Of a stretch of 64,000 bases of DNA, positions 9,681 through 17,297 are shown one piece after another; the first letter of the stretch is position 1; the number at the start of each line of letters is the position of its first letter. Under the pieces are notes generated by a model. That model saw nothing but the letters and a program-made list of their open reading frames with translations, ran no database searches and had not been told where the DNA came from. Both the position numbers and the translations under genes were made by a program. The stretch covers positions 1 through 64,000 of the forward strand of contig NZ_BNJJ01000002.1 in assembly GCF_016587435.1 (NCBI RefSeq), read 5' to 3'. The stretch comes from Dictyobacter formicarum. Lineage in GTDB: Bacteria; Chloroflexota; Ktedonobacteria; Ktedonobacterales; Ktedonobacteraceae.

Positions 9681-10388
9681 TTATGGCCATTCCTCCATCT
9701 TCCAGGCCATGTCCCAGAAGAGCCATTCGTAACGTGTACTCGTCAAGAAGATCTCATGCAGACGCGCTTCCTCTTGAGCATTGAGAAAGGGAGCTCGTTG
9801 ATCGAGCCGCTCACGAATCCACGTACCGACACTATCAAAGTCAGGTGAGGCATAAGTTAGCAGCCAATCTCGATAGGGATGGTCGGGTGCAGGAGGCACA
9901 GTGTCTAGCAGATGGTGACCAACTTCTGCATAAATCCAGGCACAGGGGAGGATAGCTGTGAGGAGTTCAGGAAGCGTTCCCACGGTGGCAATGGTTAAGA
10001 GATGAGGTGTATACGCATAGTTCGTTGGAGCCATAGGGATCGTCGTCATTTCAGCAGGCGAAAGTCCAAAACGTTCGCCATAACGATGATGCAAGTCAGC
10101 CTCAACGAGCAGGGTATTGAGCACAAACGTGCCAAACTGCTCCATCTCTTCATGATTGGTGGTCTTGGTCGTCGCATACGCGAAGGTTTTCGTCAGTTCA
10201 TCCAGGAAAAGCGCATCCTGAAGAATATAGAACTGGAAGTTGGCACTGGGTAGCGTACCGTTGCCCAGTGCGACCACAAAGGGATGTTCCATCTGGCGTT
10301 GCCAGAGTGAACGACAGCCCTCACGCAGGCGCTCACTCAGCCGTGGCCGCGCCATATCCGCTGTATATGGATGTGTTTCAAAAGACAT
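9681..10388 (-). CDS. tenA: Aminopyrimidine aminohydrolase / thiaminase II (TenA)
   Basis: This 235-residue protein matches the TenA family in length and motifs. Family members hydrolyse the amino group of aminomethylpyrimidine thiamin-breakdown products so that HMP can be reused for thiamin synthesis. The segment LPSANFQFYILQDALFL, the catalytic-type Cys149 in ILPCAWIYAEVG and the closing YEWLFWDMAW with its conserved Glu are all present. It is a cytosolic single-domain helical protein. The ATG at 10388 follows GGAGG with good spacing. A TPP riboswitch lies about 110 bp upstream on the same strand, so expression should fall when thiamin pyrophosphate is plentiful. The frame is intact. Confidence 0.92.
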   Translation of the reverse strand: MSFETHPYTADMARPRLSERLREGCRSLWQRQMEHPFVVALGNGTLPSANFQFYILQDALFLDELTKTFAYATTKTTNHEEMEQFGTFVLNTLLVEADLHHRYGERFGLSPAEMTTIPMAPTNYAYTPHLLTIATVGTLPELLTAILPCAWIYAEVGHHLLDTVPPAPDHPYRDWLLTYASPDFDSVGTWIRERLDQRAPFLNAQEEARLHEIFLTSTRYEWLFWDMAWKMEEWP

Positions 10389-10497
10389 CGTTTAACCTCC
10401 AATAAAGAGGCAAAGGGAGCTCAATCAAGGAGTCAAACATGGATGGATGAACGAAATGGGGCATCGAAAGAACATGATCGTTGCTATCATCGACGCA

Positions 10498-10590
10498 TTA
10501 CCTCCGCTGGTATTATCCAGATCAGGTTAAGGGTCCACCACACATTCCGGTTGTGTTCTCAGCCCGGCTTCACCGAGCTCCCCTTGCAGA
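10498..10590 (-). promoter_or_regulatory. TPP riboswitch (THI element)
   Basis: On the minus strand the order is gggagct...gccgg, GCTGAGA, a variable stem, ACCCTTAACCTGATC, TGGATAATACCAGCG and GAGGTAA. These are the conserved J2/4, P3 and P4-P5 blocks of the thiamin pyrophosphate aptamer. It precedes tenA on the same strand, which fits thiamin salvage regulation. Confidence 0.93.
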
Positions 10591-10681
10591 CGATAGATTG
10601 TTTGGTTACATCAATAAGTATAACACACACATTGCCTCACCAAAGATCTTCCTTTGCGTCTTTGTCACAACAGGTATTCTG

Positions 10682-11734
10682 TCAATGCTTACGATCTTGT
10701 CTTTGGGGAAGGCTATGGACTGTAGCCACTTTTTTGACCAGAGCCGCAAGGGCTCCTGCCACCTGGAATGATGCCTGCGCGTGTTCCCGGTCGAGGAGGC
10801 CCAGACCACAGGTTGCTGTAATCAACGTTCGGGCCGCTCGGTATTGGACCTCTTTCTCTGGGCACGCGAGCAGCCAGCGAGCAAAGAGGACCGAGGCGTC
10901 AGGCATGGAAAGATCAGTAGTCGGGACGAGCCCAAAGGCAGTCAGCCCACCGTGCTCAAAAAAGGAATCTACCCGCTGGTCAGAGCAAAAGGTTTCCAGC
11001 CGCTGGAAAGCGTCAAACGAGAGAACATCTGGCGCAATCTGGCAGAGCAAGGGAAAAGAGACCTGCTCGGCACAACAATGTACGCCAACGAGCACCCCTG
11101 ACCGTTGGATGGCCTGCACCACACCCCTCAGGAGCATGACGGCCTGCGACCTGACGGACAGATATGGTTCTGTATCCAGAAGCGCCAGGCATGGCTCATC
11201 CAGAAAACAGAGGGTTGGCAGTCTCCAGCGTTGCAGGCGCTGAGTTTGCCACAATGCCTGACGTGTGACATGGGTTGCAAGAGCAGAGAGCGCCTCCGGG
11301 TCAAAGAGCAACGGCTGGTCACCAGAGAACAACTGGCAGGCCAGAGTGAGCGGTCCCACGCATTGCCCTTTCAAGGCGTGGGCGTGAGGGAAGAGGCCAG
11401 ATGCCAGGGCCTGTTCAAAGGCAAAAAAGCCGGCGGCAGTTTGCTCGGTCAGTGCGGCATCTCCCTGAGAGAGATGCCGCAAGCACGCTTGCCGAGACCT
11501 GATCCGCAATGCGTACCCATATGCTGTCCGACGGGGAACAAAGAAAGAGATGCCAGAACCCAGGGCCTGCTCAATCATTCCCTCCTGCGCAGCCCGGCGA
11601 GGCAACTGCGGCCAGAATGGGATTTCTGGACACCATTCGGCTATCAGCTGGAGCGCTTCCCGTGCATCGATGCACGGGAGGCTGCCAATGCCTGTCACTG
11701 CCCCCAGCGGTAGCCAGGAAGGTCCAGCATTCAT
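10682..11734 (-). CDS. MetE C-terminal-like (UROD/MetE superfamily) methyltransferase
   Basis: This 350-residue single-domain protein is related to the C-terminal barrel of cobalamin-independent methionine synthase. Motifs seen are GIGSLP near the start (residues 15-20), FLDEPCL (177-183), GVHCC (217-221, giving the His-x-Cys zinc ligand pattern) and TATCGLGL (307-314, last zinc Cys). It lacks the N-terminal MetE half, as in archaeal core-type enzymes. Its ATG overlaps the metE stop (ATGA at 11731-11734), so the pair is co-translated under the same B12 riboswitch. A role in methyl transfer to homocysteine or a related thiol is inferred; the methyl donor is unknown. Confidence 0.75.
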   Translation of the reverse strand: MNAGPSWLPLGAVTGIGSLPCIDAREALQLIAEWCPEIPFWPQLPRRAAQEGMIEQALGSGISFFVPRRTAYGYALRIRSRQACLRHLSQGDAALTEQTAAGFFAFEQALASGLFPHAHALKGQCVGPLTLACQLFSGDQPLLFDPEALSALATHVTRQALWQTQRLQRWRLPTLCFLDEPCLALLDTEPYLSVRSQAVMLLRGVVQAIQRSGVLVGVHCCAEQVSFPLLCQIAPDVLSFDAFQRLETFCSDQRVDSFFEHGGLTAFGLVPTTDLSMPDASVLFARWLLACPEKEVQYRAARTLITATCGLGLLDREHAQASFQVAGALAALVKKVATVHSLPQRQDRKH

Positions 11735-14040
11735 TTTTGTCTACCCTGTCTCTGGCGAATAGACTGCGCGGCTGCGGTCATATGTTGCAAAGCAAGAAGC
11801 ACTTCTTCCCAACGCCGCGTTTTCAAGCCGCAATCAGGATTCACCCAGAGTTGTTGGGCCGGCAGGGCCTTGAGCAGATGCTCCAGGTTCTGTTCATATT
11901 CGTCTTGTGAAGGAATGCGCGGCGAATGAATATCGTAGACGCCTGGCCCAATCGCGTTGGGGTAGTGGACTATCAGGAACGTCTCCAGCAATTCCAGGCG
12001 GGAGCGGGAGGCCTCGATGGAGAGGACATCCGCATCCATGCTGGCAATCGCTTCAAAGATGTCTCCGAATTCCGAATAACACATATGGGTATGAATCTGC
12101 GTCTCATCACGCACGCTAGAGGAGACCAAGCGGAAGCAATTGACCGCCCAGGCCAGATATTCGGCCCAGGCACTGTGTCGTAGCGGCAAGCCTTCTCGTA
12201 ACGCTGGCTCGTCGATCTGTATTACCCGGATGCCTGCCGCCTCCAGATCCTGGACCTCCTCTCTCAATGCCAGAGCGAGTTGATAACAGGTGTCCCGGCG
12301 TGGCTGGTCATCTCTGACAAAGGACCATTGCAGAATCGTCACAGGCCCGGTCAACATCCCTTTGACGGGACGTTCCGTCAACGATTGGGCAAAGGTTGAC
12401 CAGCGGACGGTCATGGGTTCCGGGCGTGTAACATCTCCATAAAGAATGGGAGGCCGGACACAGCGTGATCCATAACTCTGGACCCAACCATGGAGTGTGA
12501 AGGCAAAGCCGTTGAGGAGCTTGCCAAAGTATTCCACCATATCGGTTCGCTCAAACTCCCCATGAACCAGCACATCCAAACCGATTTCTTCCTGGAAGCG
12601 AATCGTGCGCGTGATTTCCTCACGCAGAAATGTCTCGTAATCCGCGCTTACCAATTTTCCACTAGTATAGGCTGCTCGTGTTGTTCGCACCGCTTCCGTC
12701 TGGGGAAAGGAACCAATGGTAGTAGTGGGTAAGAGCGGGAGCGCAAGAATCTGCTGTTGTTGCGCCTGGCGCACAGCAAAGGGACTCTGGCGACGAGCCT
12801 CGTGATCTTTGACAGCGGCCACGTGTTGCTTTACTTTCGGGTCATGGATGATGGGTGATGTCCACCGTTGCTCCAAGGCCTGGCGCGCAGCTGCTTGCTG
12901 TTCCAGGGATGCAGGGTCTGTTTCCTGGTGAAGCCTGGTCAAGAGTACCACCTCTTCGAGCTTTTGGCGGGCAAAAGCGAGCCACTGCATCAACTCGTTT
13001 CCCAGATGCGTCTCTTGTGCCAGATCAACCGGAACATGCAGCAGCGAACACGAGGGAGCGAGCAAAACGCGTTCGGTTCCCAGCTTCTGAACTGCTTCTC
13101 TGATGAGCGTTATGGCGTGATCGAGGTCGGTGCGCCAGACATTGCGTCCATCGACCACACCGAGCGAGAGGATTAACGAGCCCGGGGCTTCCTCCAGGGC
13201 TAGCGCCAGTTGCTGGGGGGCACGCACGAGATCCAGGTGGACCGCTGCCACAGGGAGATGGAGAATCGTCGGGGTGTGGGGACCCAGGTCGCCAAAATAA
13301 GTGGCGAGAAGGAGGCGCAGAGAAGACGAAACGGCACTAAGTCGGCGATACACCTGCTGAAAAAGCGCGATGGTCGCCGTATCCAGGTCGAGGGTCAGGC
13401 ATGGCTCATCGATCTGAATCCAATCCGCACCGGCTTCAGATAGCTTTCGCAGCACTTCTTCATAGATTGGCAGGAGGCGATCAAGTAAGGTTAAAGACTT
13501 GGTTTCGTGAGGATACATTTTTCCTAACAGGAGGAAGGAAATGGGGCCAAGCAGAACCGGGCGAGTATGGATACCAAGAAGCTTTGCCTCAAGAAACTCA
13601 TTGATTGGCTTGGTGGAGGCAAGATGAAAAGTCTGCTGGGGCTGAAATTCTGGCACAATGTAGTGATAATTGGTATCAAACCATTTAGTCATTTCCATCG
13701 CCGGGAGGGCTTCGTCCTGGTTCTGATCATGGACCATGCCTCGCGCCATGGCAAAATAGAGGGAGAGATCAACTTGGTTTCCATCCCAATGGAAGCGTTC
13801 AGGGATGGCCCCGACCAGAGCAATGGTATCGAGCACCTGATCGTAGAGAGAAAAATCGTTGGAGGGAATATGATGCAATCCAAGCTCTTGCTGGAGTTGC
13901 CAGTGTTGTTGGCGGAGGATGGCTGCACGGGCGAGCAGATCCTGCTCGCTGATCCGGCCAGACCAGAATTGCTCCAAGGCTTTCTTTAATTCGCGTTGCC
14001 TGCCAATACGGGGATAGCCAAGGTTGGTTGCTTGCAGCAT
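11731..14040 (-). CDS. metE: Cobalamin-independent methionine synthase
   Basis: This 769-residue enzyme transfers the methyl group of methyltetrahydropteroyl-polyglutamate to homocysteine. The N-terminal barrel begins NLGYPRIGRQRELKKALE. The C-terminal barrel holds the zinc ligands: THMCYSEF (His-x-Cys), the Glu in IEASRSR and the Cys in NPDCGLKTRRW. The length is normal for MetE. The reading frame is open to 14499, but the start at 14040 is chosen because homology begins there and the upstream codons overlap a cobalamin riboswitch. The next gene overlaps the stop codon. Repression by adenosylcobalamin is the expected logic: the B12-independent enzyme is made only when B12 is scarce. Confidence 0.95.
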   Translation of the reverse strand: MLQATNLGYPRIGRQRELKKALEQFWSGRISEQDLLARAAILRQQHWQLQQELGLHHIPSNDFSLYDQVLDTIALVGAIPERFHWDGNQVDLSLYFAMARGMVHDQNQDEALPAMEMTKWFDTNYHYIVPEFQPQQTFHLASTKPINEFLEAKLLGIHTRPVLLGPISFLLLGKMYPHETKSLTLLDRLLPIYEEVLRKLSEAGADWIQIDEPCLTLDLDTATIALFQQVYRRLSAVSSSLRLLLATYFGDLGPHTPTILHLPVAAVHLDLVRAPQQLALALEEAPGSLILSLGVVDGRNVWRTDLDHAITLIREAVQKLGTERVLLAPSCSLLHVPVDLAQETHLGNELMQWLAFARQKLEEVVLLTRLHQETDPASLEQQAAARQALEQRWTSPIIHDPKVKQHVAAVKDHEARRQSPFAVRQAQQQQILALPLLPTTTIGSFPQTEAVRTTRAAYTSGKLVSADYETFLREEITRTIRFQEEIGLDVLVHGEFERTDMVEYFGKLLNGFAFTLHGWVQSYGSRCVRPPILYGDVTRPEPMTVRWSTFAQSLTERPVKGMLTGPVTILQWSFVRDDQPRRDTCYQLALALREEVQDLEAAGIRVIQIDEPALREGLPLRHSAWAEYLAWAVNCFRLVSSSVRDETQIHTHMCYSEFGDIFEAIASMDADVLSIEASRSRLELLETFLIVHYPNAIGPGVYDIHSPRIPSQDEYEQNLEHLLKALPAQQLWVNPDCGLKTRRWEEVLLALQHMTAAAQSIRQRQGRQK

Positions 14041-14144
14041 GATGATTTCCTTCTTTAGTATCTGCTCAAAAAAAGTCTGTCTCCCTGGCAAAAGAGACAA
14101 CGCAGGCAAGAAAAAAATGCAAAAACTGCTTGCTGGTCTCCCCT

Positions 14145-14310
14145 TTTGCGCGAAGGGATGGTTCCAAAGACTCAAAGGTGGGCATTCGGACTCAACCTCA
14201 AGCAGTTTCACCGTTGCGCGACAGTGCCGGATTTTCACCGGACTTTCCCCATTTTCAGCAATGCCACGATAGCATCGCCCCTTGAGTGTGACCCTGTTGC
14301 TTTGGAGCAA
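14145..14310 (-). promoter_or_regulatory. Cobalamin riboswitch
   Basis: Read on the minus strand: GGGGAAAGTCCGGTGAAAAT, then CCGGCACTGTCGCGCAACGG, and further on GAGTCCGAATGCCCACC. This is the conserved core of the AdoCbl aptamer (GGGAA...GGTGAAAATCC, the B12 box CACTG...CGCAAC, and GAGTC...CC). It ends about 105 nt before the metE start, leaving room for the expression platform. The outer boundaries are approximate. Confidence 0.93.
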
Positions 14311-14335
14311 GCAGCACAGGATCATTCCAAGAGTC

Positions 14336-14364
14336 AGGCTACCATTTCTTCGGGAAGAAGTCAA
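14336..14364 (-). promoter_or_regulatory. Possible metE promoter
   Basis: TTGACT (14359-14364) and TAGCCT (14336-14341) on the minus strand are 17 bp apart and sit just upstream of the cobalamin riboswitch. The ISAs1 end lies only 20 bp further upstream, so the IS may have replaced original upstream sequence. Confidence 0.4.
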
Positions 14365-14383
14365 GAGGAAGGCCAGGAGACCC

Positions 14384-15264
14384 CAGGGCTTTTTGAAAGT
14401 CAGAACCCTTGAAAAAGCAAGCGTGCAGCCTCCCATGGATGGGCGTCGTAAAAGCGCCGTTGCGAAGCCACATTTTTGACTCCCAGAAAATCCATACACG
14501 CTAGCATGGTGTTGTGAAGCACCGCGAGCATCGCAGGAGCATGCTTGGTTCGGATCTGTGATGCATCTTCTTTCAGGGTGACATCTCGGCGTCGATGGAG
14601 CCGATTTTCAATGGCCCAGTGGGCTCTGTGCAAGGCTCCAATACGCGCGGCATCCGCGTGGGTGGGAGAGAGACTCGTGATTCCATAGTGCACTTCTCTG
14701 CTTGTCGGTTTCCCTTTTTGGATACTGGTCCGTTCAAGACAAAAGACCTGCTCAATACCGCACCAATCTTGGGCCAGATAGTCACGCAGATCAGGACTGC
14801 AGGTGGTGACACGAATATCCAAACGACCATGTCCACTGCTCACCTCTCGGTGGCTTTGCCATCGCACATCGGGGGCATGATCCTCAAAAAAGAGCTTGAG
14901 ATCTTCCCACAAGGTCGGCTGATTGTCTTTGGCTATGAGCACGTAATGGCCTCCTCCCAGCGTGACCTGCTGACAAAAAAACCGTTGGGTATGCATCGCA
15001 TCGGCACTGAGAATCCGCCCTTTGATCAGGTCCGGGGTGAGCATCTCTTTGAGCGCACTGATCTCGTTTTCTTTCTCTCTCACATCTCGTTGGGCCAACA
15101 CGACCCCCGTCTTCACCTCATAGAACGCACAGAGGTGAACGCTTGTTTGCTCTGGATCCTGGTGCCCATAGGTTCCCCGCAAGGCTTTGCCATCAAAGGC
15201 AATATGTTCATGCAACCGTTCATCGTGTTGCCTTCCCCGCTGGGAGGTGCCCTGTTGTGCATGC
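14384..15264 (-). pseudogene. ISAs1-family transposase, N-terminus missing
   Basis: The coding part (14400-15264) corresponds to the C-terminal three quarters of an ISAs1 transposase. It has HIAFDGKALRGT (first Asp), RILSADAMHTQR (second Asp), the YVLIAKDNQPTLWED block and ALHRAHWAIENRLHRRRDVT (Glu). The usual N-terminal 120 residues or so are missing. The frame stays open up to 15264 and stops abruptly at an inverted-repeat element. The outer end at 14384 starts CAGGGCTTTTTGAAAGT, similar to the CAGGGCTTTTCAGTTCT end of the second ISAs1 copy at 25641. There is no start codon of its own, so it is a truncated copy. Confidence 0.85.
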
Positions 15265-15435
15265 GGAAGTGTCAGAACTCAGGATACAGTGAGGTGACGG
15301 AAGGAATGTTTCCCCACTTTCGCCCAAAAAAGGCGGAAAAATGGGTTCATTGTCCCCACCCTTCGCTCATTTTGAACATGCATTTCCCCACTTTGGGTGA
15401 GCTTTTCCGGTCATGTTCTGAGTTCTGACACTTCC
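15265..15435. mobile_element. 171-bp MITE-like element with 18-bp inverted ends
   Basis: GGAAGTGTCAGAACTCAG at 15265-15282 is perfectly inverted at 15418-15435. The 135-bp interior has no gene but contains two related tracts beginning TTTCCCCACTTT. It sits exactly at the join between the truncated ISAs1 and the truncated recombinase. The end shares TGTCAGAACTCA with the right-hand terminal repeat of the IS6 copy at 20947-20961. No target duplication is visible. Confidence 0.7.
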
Positions 15436-17070
15436 CGGCCTGCGAGGGCTTCTCAGCGAAGCAGAGCTCCATACCCTGCGTTTACGCATGGATGCCGGAC
15501 GACGGCGCCAGATTGAGCAGGGCGCTACCAGCAGCATGTCCCAACAGGATTGGTCCGCCTGGAGGATGGGAGGGTAAGCAAAACGCCCGACCTGCAGGTG
15601 CAGCGAACCATCGAGTTGGTGTTTGCACGTTTTGAAACCCTGGGCAGTTGCCAAAAAGCTCTGCGGAGCCTGCGCGATGATGGGATTCTCTTGCCTCGTC
15701 ACCAGCGTGGAGGACCCTACGCCGGGCAAATGGTCTGGCGTAAACCTACTCAAGCTGCTCTGAGTGAGATCCTGCACAATCCGGCCTATGCAGGAGCCTT
15801 CGTCTATGGGCGCAGAGGTCCCCATCCGGACCGACGACCTGGCCAGCTGCGTCAGATCCGGCATCCGATGGAAGAGTGGACAACCATCCACCATGGAGTG
15901 TATCCTGCATACATCACGTGGGAGCAGTTTCTGGCTCATCAGGCACGCCTGGCAGACAATGCCAGTGATTTCGCTCGACGAGCCCATGGGGCTCCACGGC
16001 AGGGGACCGCCCTCTTAGCTGGGTTAGTCGTGTGTGGACGGTGTGGCTACCAGATGCAGGTGACCTACAAACCGCAACGACGCTACACCTGTACGGCGCT
16101 CGCCGCAAGCTATGGGGCGGCGACTTGCTTGCATGTCGATGGTGCTAGCCTGGAAACAGTGGTCGTCGATGCCTTTTTCGCAGCACTGACCACGGCCGAA
16201 CTCAATCTTTTGGAAGCGGTCTTGGCAGCCAAACGAGCAGATGTGGGTCGAGTGGCGAAACTGCGTGCTGATCGGCTAGCGCGAGCAGAGTATGAGGCCA
16301 GGCTCGCTCAGCGGCACTACCAGGCAGTTGACCCAAACAATCGCCTGGTGGCAGCCGAACTCGAACGCCGCTGGGAAGTCGCACTACGAGCGGTGGTCGA
16401 AGCGCGAGAGGAGATGGAACGCATGGCTTCGCAGGCTCAAATTCCTGAGCTGACGGAAGAGATGAAAGAGCAAATGCAGGATGTTGGACGCCATCTTCCC
16501 GCGATGTGGGCAAGTGGACGCTTGACACCTGCCCAACAGAAGGAGATCTTGCGCAGTCTGATCCAACGCGTGATCGTGACACGACCAACGCCTGATACTG
16601 TCGAAGCCAGGGTAGTATGGATCAGCGGAGCCGTCACTCCGTTCTCAGTCCATCCCCCCATTGCTCGCGGTTCGGACGTGAGCGGGTATGAACAGTTAGT
16701 TGAGCGGATTCTGGCCTTGGGGGCTCAGGGATATCAGGACCCTGAGATCGCGCGGATCGTTTCAGCCGAGGGTTTTCGTTCTGCGCGCAGTGCGCATATT
16801 CCTGCCTCGCTGGTGGGGGAGATCCGACGAGCGCGCGGGCAAATCTCTCTAACCGAACAGTTCAAAACGCAAGCCAAGGTCGAAGGACAATGGACGATCT
16901 TTGGGTTAGCCCAGGAACTGGAGGTCCATCGCAACTGGCTGTATACCCGAATACACAAAGGCACGCTCCCGGCAACTCGCCACAGCGTTACAGGCCACTA
17001 CTTGATCGCCGATGAGCCAGAGATCCTTGCGACCCTCCGCGCTCAACGCGATCGATGCTGCTATCGTTAG
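15436..17070 (+). pseudogene. Large serine recombinase lacking its catalytic domain
   Basis: The frame enters in the long helix that follows the resolvase domain (SEAELHTLRLRMDAGRR). After a one-base frameshift at the GGGCGC near 15515 it continues through the recombinase domain (ILHNPAYAGAFVYGRR), the zinc ribbon (CGRCGYQMQV...YTC...TC), the coiled coil, and a C-terminal helix-turn-helix (FGLAQELEVHRNWLYTRI). The N-terminal resolvase domain with the catalytic Ser is absent, cut off at the 171-bp element. The remaining 506-codon frame cannot be active. The closest relative in the window is the full-length 704-residue enzyme at 41051, which has the same domain order. Confidence 0.85.
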
Positions 17071-17230
17071 GAGGGCACTGATATGACATCGCCAAAACAC
17101 ATCTACAACATATCTTGACCGCAGGAGCCATCAACATTGTGTGCTTCGCCTCTTGGATGGCGGGGGCCCCTCATGCCAAGACGCGCACCTCGCGGTTTGT
17201 CGCACTGAAAACGTCAGGGGAGAGCTTGGC

Positions 17231-17251
17231 AATTTAGCAACAGTATCCATT
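17231..17251. repeat. Solo copy of a dispersed inverted-repeat end
   Basis: These 21 bp contain TAGCAACAGTATCCATT and are identical to the arm sequence of the small element at 47234-47344. The rest of 17071-17297 shows no gene; only a very short frame follows the recombinase stop. Confidence 0.6.
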
Positions 17252-17297
17252 GTTCCTCAGAGGCCTAAATCTGACGAATGACAAGGGCTCCGTTCAC

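Noticed and set aside
14041..14499. N-terminal extension of 153 codons on MetE
   Set aside because: It overlaps the cobalamin riboswitch and shows no MetE similarity; the family start motif NLGYPRIG follows the ATG at 14040.
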